Assembly: GCF_964020005.1 (NCBI RefSeq)
Contig: NZ_OZ026474.1
Coordinates: 248,001 to 312,000 of the forward strand
Direction of reading: 5' to 3'
Source: Spiroplasma endosymbiont of Atherix ibis
GTDB lineage: Bacteria; Bacillota_I; Bacilli_A; Mycoplasmatales; Mycoplasmataceae
DNA length: 64,000 nucleotides
Position 1 is the stretch's first letter. The number at the start of each line of letters is the position of its first letter. Positions 45,421-55,604 of the stretch are shown here, in pieces. Position numbers and translations under genes: made by a program. Below the pieces are notes generated by a model, which was given only the letters and a program-made list of their open reading frames with translations, was not told where the DNA came from and did not search any database.

Positions 45421-45903
45421 ATGCAAAATAATGAAATATTTAAAGAAATTATTAAAAATGTTAATAAAAAAGTTGTAATAAATTTGGATTTAATGACAGA
45501 TAAACAAAAAGCAATTTTTCATTGGAATTGTTTTATTAAATGATTTACTCATTTTTTATATTTTGTTTTATATAATGCTTTTGCTACTGTTGGTTGATTT
45601 AGTATTATACAAAGTAATGGTTTAGATAATACATATCATCAATTAGCACAATATTCAGGTATTACATTTTATTGTGCTGGTCACGTTACTTTAAATTTAG
45701 TTCAAGGAGTTGTTGTTTGATTTACTAAAAGACCTAAATATGACAAAAAAATACAAGAAGGTGGAAATCCAATAATTAAAAAAACTGGGTTTAGAATAAC
45801 AATGTTTTCAATAATTGTTTTACCACTTGTTTTATATTCAATAGGGAGATTAATAATTAATATTAAATATAAAGATCAAAAAATAAAAAAACTAGTAATT
45901 TAA
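45421..45903 (+). CDS. Three-helix membrane protein, possible holin
   Basis: The 160-residue protein begins MQNNEIFKEIIKNVNKKVVI and has hydrophobic helices near FTHFLYFVLYNAFATVGWF, YSGITFYCAGHVTLNLVQGV and MFSIIVLPLVLYSIGRLII. Ribosome site aggagg. Its place among late genes and its topology suggest a holin. A wall-less host needs no endolysin, and none is seen, so the lysis or release mechanism would rest on the membrane alone (inference). Confidence 0.55.
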
Positions 45904-45921
45904 AAAGATTGGAGAAACAAA

Positions 45922-46203
45922 ATGGGTCTACAACAAAAATTAATTAATGAGTATAAAAAAAATCAAAATATTAAAAAGCAAATTTTAGAATTAGAAAAAC
46001 AACATAAACTTAATTTAGTTTATAAAAAAGATTTAGAAGAATTAGATGATTTAAAAAATCAATTAAAAGAAATTACATATAAATCTGATTCTTCTTATAA
46101 TGAATGAAATTACTTAAAGAAATCGATGGATACACCATCAATGGAGGAAATATATGTCAAAGATTCGCAAGAAGATAGACCCAGTGAATTACCACAGGTT
46201 TAA
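45922..46203 (+). CDS. Small coiled-coil prophage protein
   Basis: The 93-residue protein is a Lys/Glu-rich helix (LQQKLINEYKKNQNIKKQIL on) with a short acidic tail. It begins behind ggag and overlaps the next gene by about 50 bases in another frame. Unknown function. Confidence 0.5.
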
Positions 46204-46360
46204 AAAAGATATTGAATAAAAGTATCAAAAAGTAGAAGAAGAATATAATGAACTAGTTAAGCAAAATGGTTGAAAAGATGGTAAAGCTAGAACATTTGCA
46301 ATGATGAAAAATTATATTTCATATATGAAAAAAGAACGTTTAGAATACGAAGGAGATTAA
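46154..46360 (+). pseudogene. Small basic prophage protein with an in-frame TAA
   Basis: ATG 46154 behind ggagg opens MSKIRKKIDPVNYHRFKKDI, is cut by TAA 46217-46219, and continues KYQKVEEEYNELVKQNGWKD to TAA 46358-46360. In all 68 codons. Helical, charged, not recognised. Confidence 0.45.
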
Positions 46361-46361
46361 T

Positions 46362-48395
46362 ATGCCTAATCCCATGACTTTAAATCCAGATGAAATTATT
46401 TATGAATAAGATGAACAAATAGAAAGTTTACCAATTGGTCAAAGAAAAACATATTATATTTATGAGCTTAAAAAGCTTATAAAAGGAAAGACTGATTCAC
46501 TTTTAACATTTTCGCCCAATAGTGTAAATTTAGTGATAATTGATAAAGATGAATATTTGAAGTTTGAAGTTTGAAGACCAGATGCTCAAACATATGAATA
46601 TCGTACTAAACAATCTGTATCAAATATAGATGGTGAAGTTGATATTGCTCAATATGAAAAAGAAAATGTATATTCATATTTAGATTTAACAGGATCTTTA
46701 AATTTTGAAAATGGAAAGATATTTAAATATTCAAGAAATAAGTTATATATGGTATCTGAATTTATTTTAGAAACAGATGACGATATAACTAATTTTTGTT
46801 ATTTAATTCAAAAAATAGATGCAGATAGTCCATTAACAGATAACATGAATGGAAATAAAAATATTGAAATTGTAGATCTAAATACATGAGCTGCCCGTGA
46901 TAGCAATAATGCAATATTTAGAATTGGTAAACAGTTAAATTCTCTTGAATTAAAAGAATTAAAAATAACTGCACCTAGTTCATTTTTACTTTCCAATTTA
47001 AAAGTATTGGGGGAAACAAAAGAGGGTACTGAATTATTTCCTGAAATTATATCTAAAAGTGATTTAATTCCAATTTGAGTTAATCCTATTGAAATTAATG
47101 ATCAAGGTGAAGTTAATTTATTTAATTTTTGAATGACAGATAATATTCTTCCATGAGAAAAAGCAAAAAAATTTATAAATACAACAGAAATAAATGACTT
47201 GATAAAGGGTGAAGAAGTGGAAGAAATTAGTGATTCTGTAACATTCAATTAGGACGAATTAGATAAATTAGAATTTGATTACAAAGGACAATACACTGAA
47301 AAAACATGAGTAACAACAGGTATTGGTGAAGGATATTGAGATAAAAAATAATTTTATTATGAAAGAAAAACACAACAAATACCAGGTAATAGTCCTACAT
47401 TTGAAGAATATAATAGAAAAATTAAATATGCTAATAGCTATGAAAAATTAAGATCTGTTAGCGTTTATTTTAGAAGTAAATTAATTAAATCAACACTTAT
47501 TAATTTACTTTCTGAAATATTAACAGCAAGTTTTAATTACAAAAATAATTTTAAAGGTGCAGGATATAAAGATAATCAGACGGGTGAACTTAATGAAATG
47601 GCAAAATATAAACAAGAATTTGAAGGTAAAACAATTGTTGAATATATTGATGGACTTGAAAAAAATTGAGAACAAAAATATCCTAATGAAATTGAAAAAG
47701 AACAATATAAAAATTACAAAGCAATTAGATCAATGTTATCTCACAATATATTTGGTTCATTATCAATTAATGAGGGTAAAAATGAGGATAACAAAATATT
47801 GTTACCTTGATTTTTTGAATTACAAACTAATCCGGTTTGGACAGGCAAAAATCCTGATGATGGAACAGGTATTTGAAAATTCAAAGATACAATTAAAGTT
47901 AAATTAAAAAGCTCATACTTTAATTTAGAGAATATATTAAATAATAAATTTCAAGCCTCTTTAAAAAATACTATTTCAGATTCAATAGCAATCAAAACAA
48001 ATAAGGACAGATTTATTTGACCTTTTCTACCAAATCAAATTGATGAAACACAATTACCTTCGTTATCTGTCAAAGATTTCAAATTAGAAGATGAAAATAT
48101 AGGTAAATTTATTGTTAATGTTTCAAAGACATGAATAAATTATTTTGGCAAAAAAGATGAAATATTTAAAATTAATTATCAAAATGTAGTTAATTTAAAT
48201 AATAAAAGTAATTTGGAGTACATTTTTGAGTTAGAAACTGTAAATCCAAAGTTAATAGATATCTCCGGTATTTACGGTTCAGGTAATTGAAAAATTGAAT
48301 TTATTGATAAGGGAGGAAAGAGTATTTTAATAGATAATTTAATTTTATTTAAAATAAATAAACAAAATATTACTAAAGTAAAAATGCTAATATAA
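46362..48395 (+). pseudogene. Large tail or receptor-binding-type protein with three in-frame stops
   Basis: ATG 46362, right after aggag, opens a frame of 677 codons with TAA 46407-46409, TAG 47250-47252 and TAA 47349-47351, and ends at TAA 48393-48395. Protein-like sequence is continuous across the stops (EIIYE/DEQIESLPIGQRK; SVTFN/DELDKLEF; GYWDKK/FYYERK). The product is beta-rich with many aromatic and Asn residues and no membrane segment. Its size and place at the end of the late operon suggest a tail spike or fibre. No motif recognised. Confidence 0.55.
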
Positions 48396-48412
48396 TAAAT
48401 AGAGGTGAAAAA

Positions 48413-49024
48413 ATGTTTAAAAAAATTTTATCTTTATTATCATTGCCTGTGTTGACTGTAACACCAATGGTTGTAGTTTCATGTTCTAATAAATTCAGTT
48501 ACAATTTAAATGAAAATGACATGTCTTTAATAACCAAGATATCTCAAGAATTAAGTGATTTTTCAATTAAAAAAGAAACTTTGTTAAAAGATATTTTTGG
48601 AGAATTAGATAAACAAAAAGCATTGATTTTTAATAAATTTCAAGAAGAAATAAATGGTCAATATACAGATAAGGAATATACTGAAAAGAAAAAGGAATTC
48701 AATAAATTAGATATTTCTATTGTTTATTTTAATAAAGAATATGATGTTGTCAGAGATGAAAGCGGGCATGGATGAAGTTATTACAAAAAAAGTTATAATA
48801 AAAATTCAGAACAATTTAAACAGGGTAATTGGTCAGAATGATTAGAATTATCTATAAATAACTTTTCAGTTGCAAGAACTGGTAAAAAATGAAAAACTGA
48901 CAAATATTCTGAAATTTCAAAAAATATGTTAATAGTATTAGGTGACATAAAAATTAGTCATGATAAAGAACAACTGAAAAATGCTTGAATTGATGGTATA
49001 AAAGTTAATACTAAATTTGAATAG
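48413..49024 (+). CDS. Prophage-encoded lipoprotein
   Basis: The 203-residue protein has a lipoprotein signal (MFKKILSLLSLPVLTVTPM, lipobox VVSC, Cys at 24) and a soluble domain of about 180 residues (SYNLNENDMSLITKISQELS). It is the last gene of the late operon, 17 bases after the tail-type gene, ended by a strong terminator. It is intact while its neighbours are broken. A surface lipoprotein from a prophage may change receptor properties or block superinfection (inference). Confidence 0.78.
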
Positions 49025-49045
49025 AGCTTATGCTCTATTTTTATT
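49020..49045 (+). terminator. Terminator of the prophage late operon
   Basis: Stem aatagagc / gctctatt with loop ttat, then Ts. The stem includes the lipoprotein stop codon. Confidence 0.8.
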
Positions 49046-49085
49046 TAAATAAATAATATAATTATCTAGAAAGGAGGTAAATAAT

Positions 49086-50231
49086 ATGTTATTTAATCGT
49101 AAAGAAGAATATAAATTTTTATTAAACAAAAGAAGGGGAGAAATTGAAGCAAGAGATATAGAACTTCTTGAAAATAGAGACAAAAAAAGATATATCCTCA
49201 TTAAAGTCAAATCCAGAACAATCACAACAGAGTTTGGAAATTTAACATTCGATAGACATATCTATAAACATTATATAAAGAAAAAATGAAAATATATAGC
49301 CCTAATTGATGAAGAATTAAAATTAAAGAAATGATCTAAACTAGATTTAAATTTAGTTGAATTAATCAAAGAACAATTAGGTACTGGAAAACGTTATAGA
49401 GATATTATTGATATGTTCCCGGAAGCTAAATTATCTTTAATGACTATTTCAAGAATCTTTAAATCTATAAAAAATGAAGATAAAAGAAACAAAGTTGAGA
49501 GAAAAATCAGTTTAGTTGATAAACAAAGAGTATATATTTTTGTTGATGATGCATTTGTTAATGTTGATAGGTTTAAAAATAAATATAAATGAAGAAAGTT
49601 AAAAATAAATAAGGATACTCAAATAAGAGTAGTTTCTTTTTGCACAGGTTTTGATATTAAAACAATTCATAAAAAACGTAGGAAATTAAAAGATAAAAGA
49701 ACTACATTTTTTATAGGAAAAGATGAAAAATTAACAACAGAAAAATTAGCTATAAGAATTTATGAATTAGGATGTAATTTTTATGATAACTTTGAAAATG
49801 CTAAATTAGTAGTTGGAGGAGATGGTGCTATTTGAATTAAAGAGTTGGCATCGTTTATAGGAGCTAATTACATTTTAGACAGATTCCATGCAGTTAGAGA
49901 ATTTAGAAAACTATTTTTATTTAACGGTAAATATCATGGTAAAGAATTATTTAGAATAGCGATAAATTTATTTTATTCAGGTAATTATAAAGAATTAATA
50001 CAATTATTAGAAATTGAAGCACCAAAAGAAGTATTCAAATATTTTAAAAATAATAGGATAGGAATAATTAATCAAAGTGCAGAATGAAATATAGGAGTAT
50101 CAGCTGAATCAGAAGTTTCAAGACTTGTTAAATCTGCATTAGGATATGGAAGTAAAGTATATTCACTAATAGTATTAAAAAATATGCTCAATGAAAGAGC
50201 ATATAAATTAAATAATAACTTAATATTTTAA
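49086..50231 (+). CDS. Intact UPF0236/ISLre2-like transposase (Mbov_0401-like)
   Basis: The 381-residue protein starts behind aaaggagg. It shows TEFGNLTFDRHIYKHYIKKK, a helix-turn-helix-like GKRYRDIIDMFPEAKLS, and candidate catalytic segments YIFVDDAFVNVD, VVGGDGAIWIKELA with YILDRFHAVREF, and a C-terminal SAESEVSRLVKSALGYGS. It is related to, but strongly diverged from, the broken copy at 3271. It may be an independent insertion at the prophage edge or the mobility gene of the prophage itself. No terminal repeats were recognised. Confidence 0.8.
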
Positions 50232-50236
50232 GTCAA

Positions 50237-50500
50237 TTACAATACTTTAATTTCAGTTATGATTCTAAAATATTTTTTATCATCATTTGTTAATAAATGA
50301 ATTTCACCTGCGTTTATAATTTCTAAATTTCAATCCTTTGTTAAAATTAGAAATTTATCCTTATCAATTACTTTAGAAGTTTTAAAAGGATAAGAAACAT
50401 GCTTCTTAGCATCATCAAAACTTTTGAATGAATTAACTAGTATAATTTTTGCACTTTCATTTGCATTTTTGCTAATTTCTATAATTGGATATATGTACAT
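50237..50500 (-). CDS. Small cytoplasmic protein of unknown function (87 aa)
   Basis: Reverse strand, 87 residues: MYIYPIIEISKNANESAKII, then KVIDKDKFLILTKDWNLEII and LLTNDDKKYFRIITEIKVL. Ribosome site aaggag. It ends six bases after the transposase stop and is transcribed from the divergent promoter shared with the RNase J-like gene. No family recognised. Confidence 0.65.
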
Positions 50501-50523
50501 TTTATAATTCTCCTTTCATTTTT

Positions 50524-50596
50524 AATTATACATTTTTTAACAAATCTAAAAAATTTGTATTTTTTGCTTTGTTTAAATGTTAAAAAATGTATAATA
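50524..50596. promoter_or_regulatory. Divergent promoter with a 16-bp inverted repeat
   Basis: ttatacattttttaac (50526-50541) is the exact reverse complement of gttaaaaaatgtataa (50579-50594). The tips hold tataat boxes facing both ways (minus strand about 50524-50529; plus strand 50590-50595). Inside are caaat / atttg. This can be two symmetric promoters, an operator, or both. The plus-strand transcript has a 5' leader of about 180 bases. Confidence 0.55.
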
Positions 50597-50784
50597 AAAG
50601 TACAATTGAATGAAAATCGTATTTTCCGTTCCCTACCTTTAAGTTATGCACCCATTTTAAAAACTTTACTTTAACTTTAAATAAATTATAATTAAAAAGT
50701 ATTTAATTCTGATTGACGTTTATTTTAAAAAAGAACTAAACAAAAAATAATAAAAAAAATAAAGAAATGGAGAAAAATAAAAAT

Positions 50785-52500
50785 ATGGCAGATATTAAAT
50801 TTATGGCCCTAGGGGGTCAAGATGAGAGAGGAAAAAATATTTTTGTTATAAGTGTTAACGATAATTTATATATTTTTGATGCAGGAATTAAATTTCCAGA
50901 AAGAAGTGTTTTGGGAATAGATATAATTATTCCTAATTTTGAATATTTAAAAGCAAATGCAAAAAAAATTAAAGGAATTTTTCTTTCAAATCCAAGCTCA
51001 AATAATTCAGGAGCAATTAGTTATATTTTAAGAGAAATTGATGTACCAGTTTATTGTAATGAACTTACAACAACAATTTTAAAATATAGAAATATGAAGT
51101 ATAGAATTAAAAATAGAGAAAATAATTTTAAAATTATAAATGATAAAGATGTAATATCATTTGAAGATGTAAAAATTGAAGTTTTTAGAACAACTGCAGC
51201 ATTTCCAGAGTCTTTTGGATTTGCAATTCATACAGAAGATGGAGTTATAGTTTATGCAGGTGATTACATTATTGATGGAAATGAGCAATCATATTTTTCA
51301 ACAGATATGAATCATTTAAATCAAATTTCTCAAAAAGGAGTTTTAGCTTTTATTAGTGATGCAGAATATGCTTCAAGAATTGATTATACTGTTCCAAATC
51401 ATAGAATTGAAAAATTTATTTCAGCACCAATGAAAGATAAAAAAAGACGTCTAATTTTAGGAATGTTTGAAGAAGATGTATTTAAACTATTTGAAATAAT
51501 AAAACAAGCAAAAGCAAATGAAAGAAAGATTGCTGTTTATGGCAAAACAATTAAAAAAGTAGTTGAATCAAAAGTAATTCAAGAAAGTTTACAAATATCT
51601 TCAAAAGATATTATAAGTATTGAGGAGTTTATGAAATCAGAAGATGGAATTTTACTTTTAACTGGAGCAGGAGATCTTTTATATACAAGACTTGCTAAAA
51701 TTGCTGCTGGAAATGATGAAAAAGTTGAATTTACAGAGAATGATACAATTATTTTGGCAACTCCTCCAGCTGCAGGAGTTGAAAAAAGACATGCAGAAAT
51801 TTTAGATGAATTGGCAAGAACAAATGCTAAATTAGTATCATTGAGTGATAAAAATATTTGATCAATGAGAGCAAGTTATGAAGATATTAAATTAATGACA
51901 AGAATAATGAAACCAAAATCATTTATTCCTATTAAAGGTTTATATAAAGATTTTTTAAATGCGGAAAGAGCAGCTATAGAAGCTGGAGTTCAAAAGAAAA
52001 ATATTCAATTAATTAATAATGGTCAAATTTTAAAAATAGGAAATGATGGTAAATTAGTAATTGCATCTGATTTAATTAAAACAGCAGATGTTTATGTAGA
52101 TGGAATTGGTGTTGGTGATATTGGATCTGTTGTTTTAAATGAAAGAAAGCAATTAGCAACAGATGGTGCTGTTATAATTGGAGCTAATGTTAATAATAAG
52201 ACCAAAGATTTAATATCATTAATTGATATTCAAATGCGTGGAGTTATTTATATAACAGAAGAAAATGCAATTTTTAAATTAATGCAAAAGCAAATTATTG
52301 ATATTTTAGATAAATATAAAAATGAATCTAAAACAAATCCAAATGCATATGATTTAAATGCAATTAAAAAAGAAATTGTTTCTAGAATTAGAACTACTTT
52401 AAAGCAAGAAACAGGAAAACAACCGATTGTTTTAGTTATAATTAATGAACTTGATGGATCATTTTTTGAACCCAAATCTAATAAAATAAAAAATTCATAG
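50785..52500 (+). CDS. RNase J-family protein with a lost metal site (RNase J2-like)
   Basis: About 571 residues with the RNase J layout: split beta-lactamase domain, beta-CASP domain and C-terminal domain (from about 470). It keeps MALGGQDERGKNIFVI, DAGIKFPE and GVDII-like folds. The HxHxDH metal motif, expected as THGHEDHIGA, is here LSNPSSNNSGA; the SGHG and HGEYR segments read SMRAS and KGLYK. The metallo-nuclease site is therefore gone. Such a protein would act as a structural partner of an active RNase J1 encoded elsewhere. ATG 50785 (ggag 13 bases upstream) and in-frame ATG 50767 are both possible starts. Confidence 0.85.
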
Positions 52501-52525
52501 TTATTAATAACTGTGAATTTTATTA
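52490..52525 (+). terminator. Terminator after the RNase J-like gene
   Basis: Stem aaaattcatagtt / aactgtgaatttt (one G-T pair), overlapping the stop codon, followed by Ts. Confidence 0.75.
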
Positions 52526-52595
52526 TTTGATTAAAAAAAGTCATTAAAATATATTAAAATTATAAGGTAAGGGCAAATAAATATAAGGTGAAATC

Positions 52596-55544
52596 ATGAA
52601 TAATTTCAATGGGCAAAACAATCAAAATGATAATGATCGCACAATAGCTTTTACTATTCAAAAAAAGCAAAGAAAAGTAGATTCAGTAGCTTGAATAGTT
52701 GGAGCTTTATTATTATTTTTTTTAAATTTAATATCATTGGGTAGAATTACTATAATTGGTCAATTTATAGATGATGTAATTTTTAATTTACCTTTTGGAT
52801 GATTTAAGTATTTTTTATATGCTTTATTTTTTCTAATTGATTTTGCAATTTATTTTGGAATTAAATTTAAACCAAAAAAAAGATTTATTGCAATGATTTT
52901 ATTAACTTGAGTTGTATTGTGTTGAATAATATCATCAATTTTATTCATAGTTGCATATCATGTTAATACATATCAATTTAAAGTTGACAATATTTGATCA
53001 AAAACAATATTAAAAGATTCTATAAATTCATATATTTCAAATTGAAAGAATAACTCTTTATGAGGAGAAGATAATGGAACTATTTGATTGGCTAAGCCAA
53101 ATACATATTTTACTTTTTGAGCAGGGGGAGGATTAATAGGAACAATCCTTTCAGGTATAGGAGCATATACTTCAATTTATTTTGGACTAATTATCTCACT
53201 ATTTTTCTTTACTTTGGATATGATTTGAATTTTTACAGGAGATGCATTTTTCTTTTTTAAACCGAAATCAAAAAGAGTTGGAAAAAGATTAAGAATTTTA
53301 TCTTTAAAAAATAATAAAATTAAAATTGCTGATCATAATTATAATTCAAAACCTAAAAGAGAAAAAATAATTAAAGGTATTTTCAATATTATAAATGTTG
53401 AAGACGATGTTACTTTTGATGAAAGAGAAATTTTAGCTTCTGTAAAAGAATCAGATATAACTATAGAAATGCCAAGTTTTAATAGATATAAAGAGAAAAA
53501 TATATATGCAGAAGTTGACAATGATTTTTACAATGATGACTTTGCAAATATAGATTTAGAAAGATATAACTTAAATAGAAATTACCCAGAAGAGTTTGCT
53601 CAACAACCAAATCAAGGTATGAATAGATTTGTAGATTTTGATTTGGACAAAAGAAGAGAAGAAGCTAAAAATCGAGTACAATCATTAGTAAAAGATGAAC
53701 CACAATCTTATATACCTAGAAGAGAAAAAGATTCTGATTACAATATTTCTATGCCTATAGAGTCAAAGTATGGTCAAATTTCAACAGAAGAAGCAAGAAA
53801 AGAATTGGCAAAAGAAACTAATATAACACCATTTGGTGCAAATGGAAAAACTCAAGAGCTTTTAAAAACAAGAAATAAAAAAGATAAATTAAGTGATAAT
53901 TTAAATGGCCAAATTACTTTAGAACATTTTATTAATGAAACTCAAAAAGAAAAAGAAGAAGCAAAAAAACAAGTTGAAGATTATGGAACTTATACTTCAC
54001 CAATGCAAGAAAATCTTGCAAGAAATATTTTATATTCTTCAAATGGATATCAATCAAGAAATAATTATAATCAAACAATTGAGGTTAATAAAAATAAAGC
54101 AATTGAAAAAAAACAATATGTAAATACTTCATATCAATTACCTTCAATTGATATTCTTAAAGAAAGTATTACGAATTCTAAAGATCAAGAAGAAACAAGA
54201 ATGATTGCTAAAGAAAAAGCTGAAAGAATTAATGAAACATTTAAACAATTTGGTGTAAAAGCAGCTGTAAAACATATGAATATTGGTCCAAGTGTAATAA
54301 AATTTGAAATTCAACCAGAACCAGGAACAAAAGTTAATAGTATTACTTCTCTTGAAAATGATTTAAAATTAGCACTTGCAAGTCAAAATGTTAGAATTGA
54401 AGCTCCAATTCAAGGAAAAGCTGCAGTTGGTATTGAAGTGCCAAACGAAAAACCAGAAATGGTACCAATGAGAGGTGTTATTGAAAATACACCAATTGTT
54501 AAAATGGGCAATAAATTATTATTTGCTATTGGAAAAACTGTTACTGGAGAATTATTATTTGGTGAATTAGATAAAATGCCACATTTACTAGTTGCTGGAT
54601 CAACTGGAAGTGGTAAGTCAGTTATGATAAATGGAATTATCTCATCTATTTTAATGAGAGCAAAACCTCATGAAGTTAAATTCTTAATGATCGATCCTAA
54701 AAAAGTTGAAATGTCAGTATATTCTACAATACCACATTTATTAGCACCTGTTATAAGTGATATGAATATTGCAAACAGTGCACTTAAAAAAGTAATAAAT
54801 GAAATGGAAAGAAGATATGCATTATTTACAACTCATGGTGTAAAAAATATATCAGGATTTAATGCAAAACAGAATTCTGCAACAAATAAATTGCCTTATT
54901 TTGTAATTATTATTGATGAATTAGCTGATTTAATGATGACTTCAAATAAAAAAGATGTTGAAGACTCAATTATGAGACTTACACAATTGTCACGTGCTGC
55001 AGGAATTCATTTAATTGTTGCAACTCAAAGACCTTCAACAGATGTTATTACTGGAGTTATTAAATCAAATATTCCTGTAAGAATAGCATTTTCTGTTGCT
55101 TCATCAATTGACTCAAGAACTATTCTTGATTCAAATGGAGCAGAAAAATTAATTGGTAAAGGTGATTTATTATATACAATACCTGGAATTACTTCACTTG
55201 TAAGAGCACAAGGTGCGTATATTAGTGATGATGAAATTGAACGATTAGTAAAACATTGTTCAAGCCAACAACAACAAATTTTTGAAACAGAGTTTATAAA
55301 ACAAGATGAAGAAGAAACATATTCAGTTCATTTGGGAGTTGGAAGAGATTCAATGTTTGATGAAATTAAAGATTATGTAATTAGAACTCAAAAAGCATCT
55401 ACAAGTTTAATTCAAAGAAAATTTAATATAGGTTATAATCGTGCTGCAAGAATAATTGATGAACTTGAAGAGAGCGGAATTATTGGACCACAAAATGGTT
55501 CAAAACCAAGAGAAGTTTATATTAAAAATGAAGATATGTATTAA
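52596..55544 (+). CDS. ftsK: DNA translocase FtsK/SpoIIIE
   Basis: The 982-residue protein has four N-terminal membrane helices (about 35-240), a charged linker rich in Asn and Glu (about 280-560), and a motor domain from about 570. Motor motifs: Walker A AGSTGSGKSVMIN at about 665-677, FLMIDPKKVEMS, Walker B VIIIDELADLM and QLSRAAGIHLIVATQRPS. A C-terminal winged-helix gamma domain (SLIQRKFNIGYNRAARIIDE) recognises chromosome orientation sequences. It pumps chromosomal DNA through the division site. Start ATG 52596 behind aaggtg; the N-terminal part needs many TGA-Trp codons. Confidence 0.95.
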
Positions 55545-55572
55545 AATCAACAAATTAACTGTTGATTTTTTT
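55543..55572 (+). terminator. Terminator after ftsK
   Basis: Stem aaaatcaac / gttgatttt with a 9-nt loop, followed by a T-run. Confidence 0.8.
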
Positions 55573-55604
55573 ACACTATATAATAAATAAAAAGGAGAAA
55601 TTTT

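Larger units (their letters stand above)
34729..50231 (+). mobile_element. Degraded tailed-phage-like prophage
   Basis: A block of about 15 kb, all genes on the plus strand. It encodes a RuvC-like resolvase, SSB-like and DnaC-like proteins, scaffold-like, capsid-like, terminase, portal-like, joining and tail-like proteins, a three-helix holin candidate and a lipoprotein, and ends with a UPF0236-like transposase. No integrase, repressor or DNA polymerase was recognised and no attachment repeats were found, so the edges are approximate. Several genes carry in-frame TAA/TAG codons. Two G+C-rich noncoding elements lie inside. Absence of a long tape-measure-sized intact gene would fit a podovirus, but this is inference. 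Confidence 0.82.

Noticed and set aside
37708-48395. Alternative genetic code in the prophage (TAA/TAG as sense codons)
   Set aside because: With about 4000 codons in an AT-rich phage, reassigned TAA would be far commoner than ten; genes also still end in TAA/TAG, and host pseudogenes show the same lesions. Kept only as a minor option in the findings.
34600-50520. Attachment-site repeats flanking the prophage
   Set aside because: Only short AT-rich matches were found between the left (34600-34730) and right (50232-50640) flanks, no better than chance.
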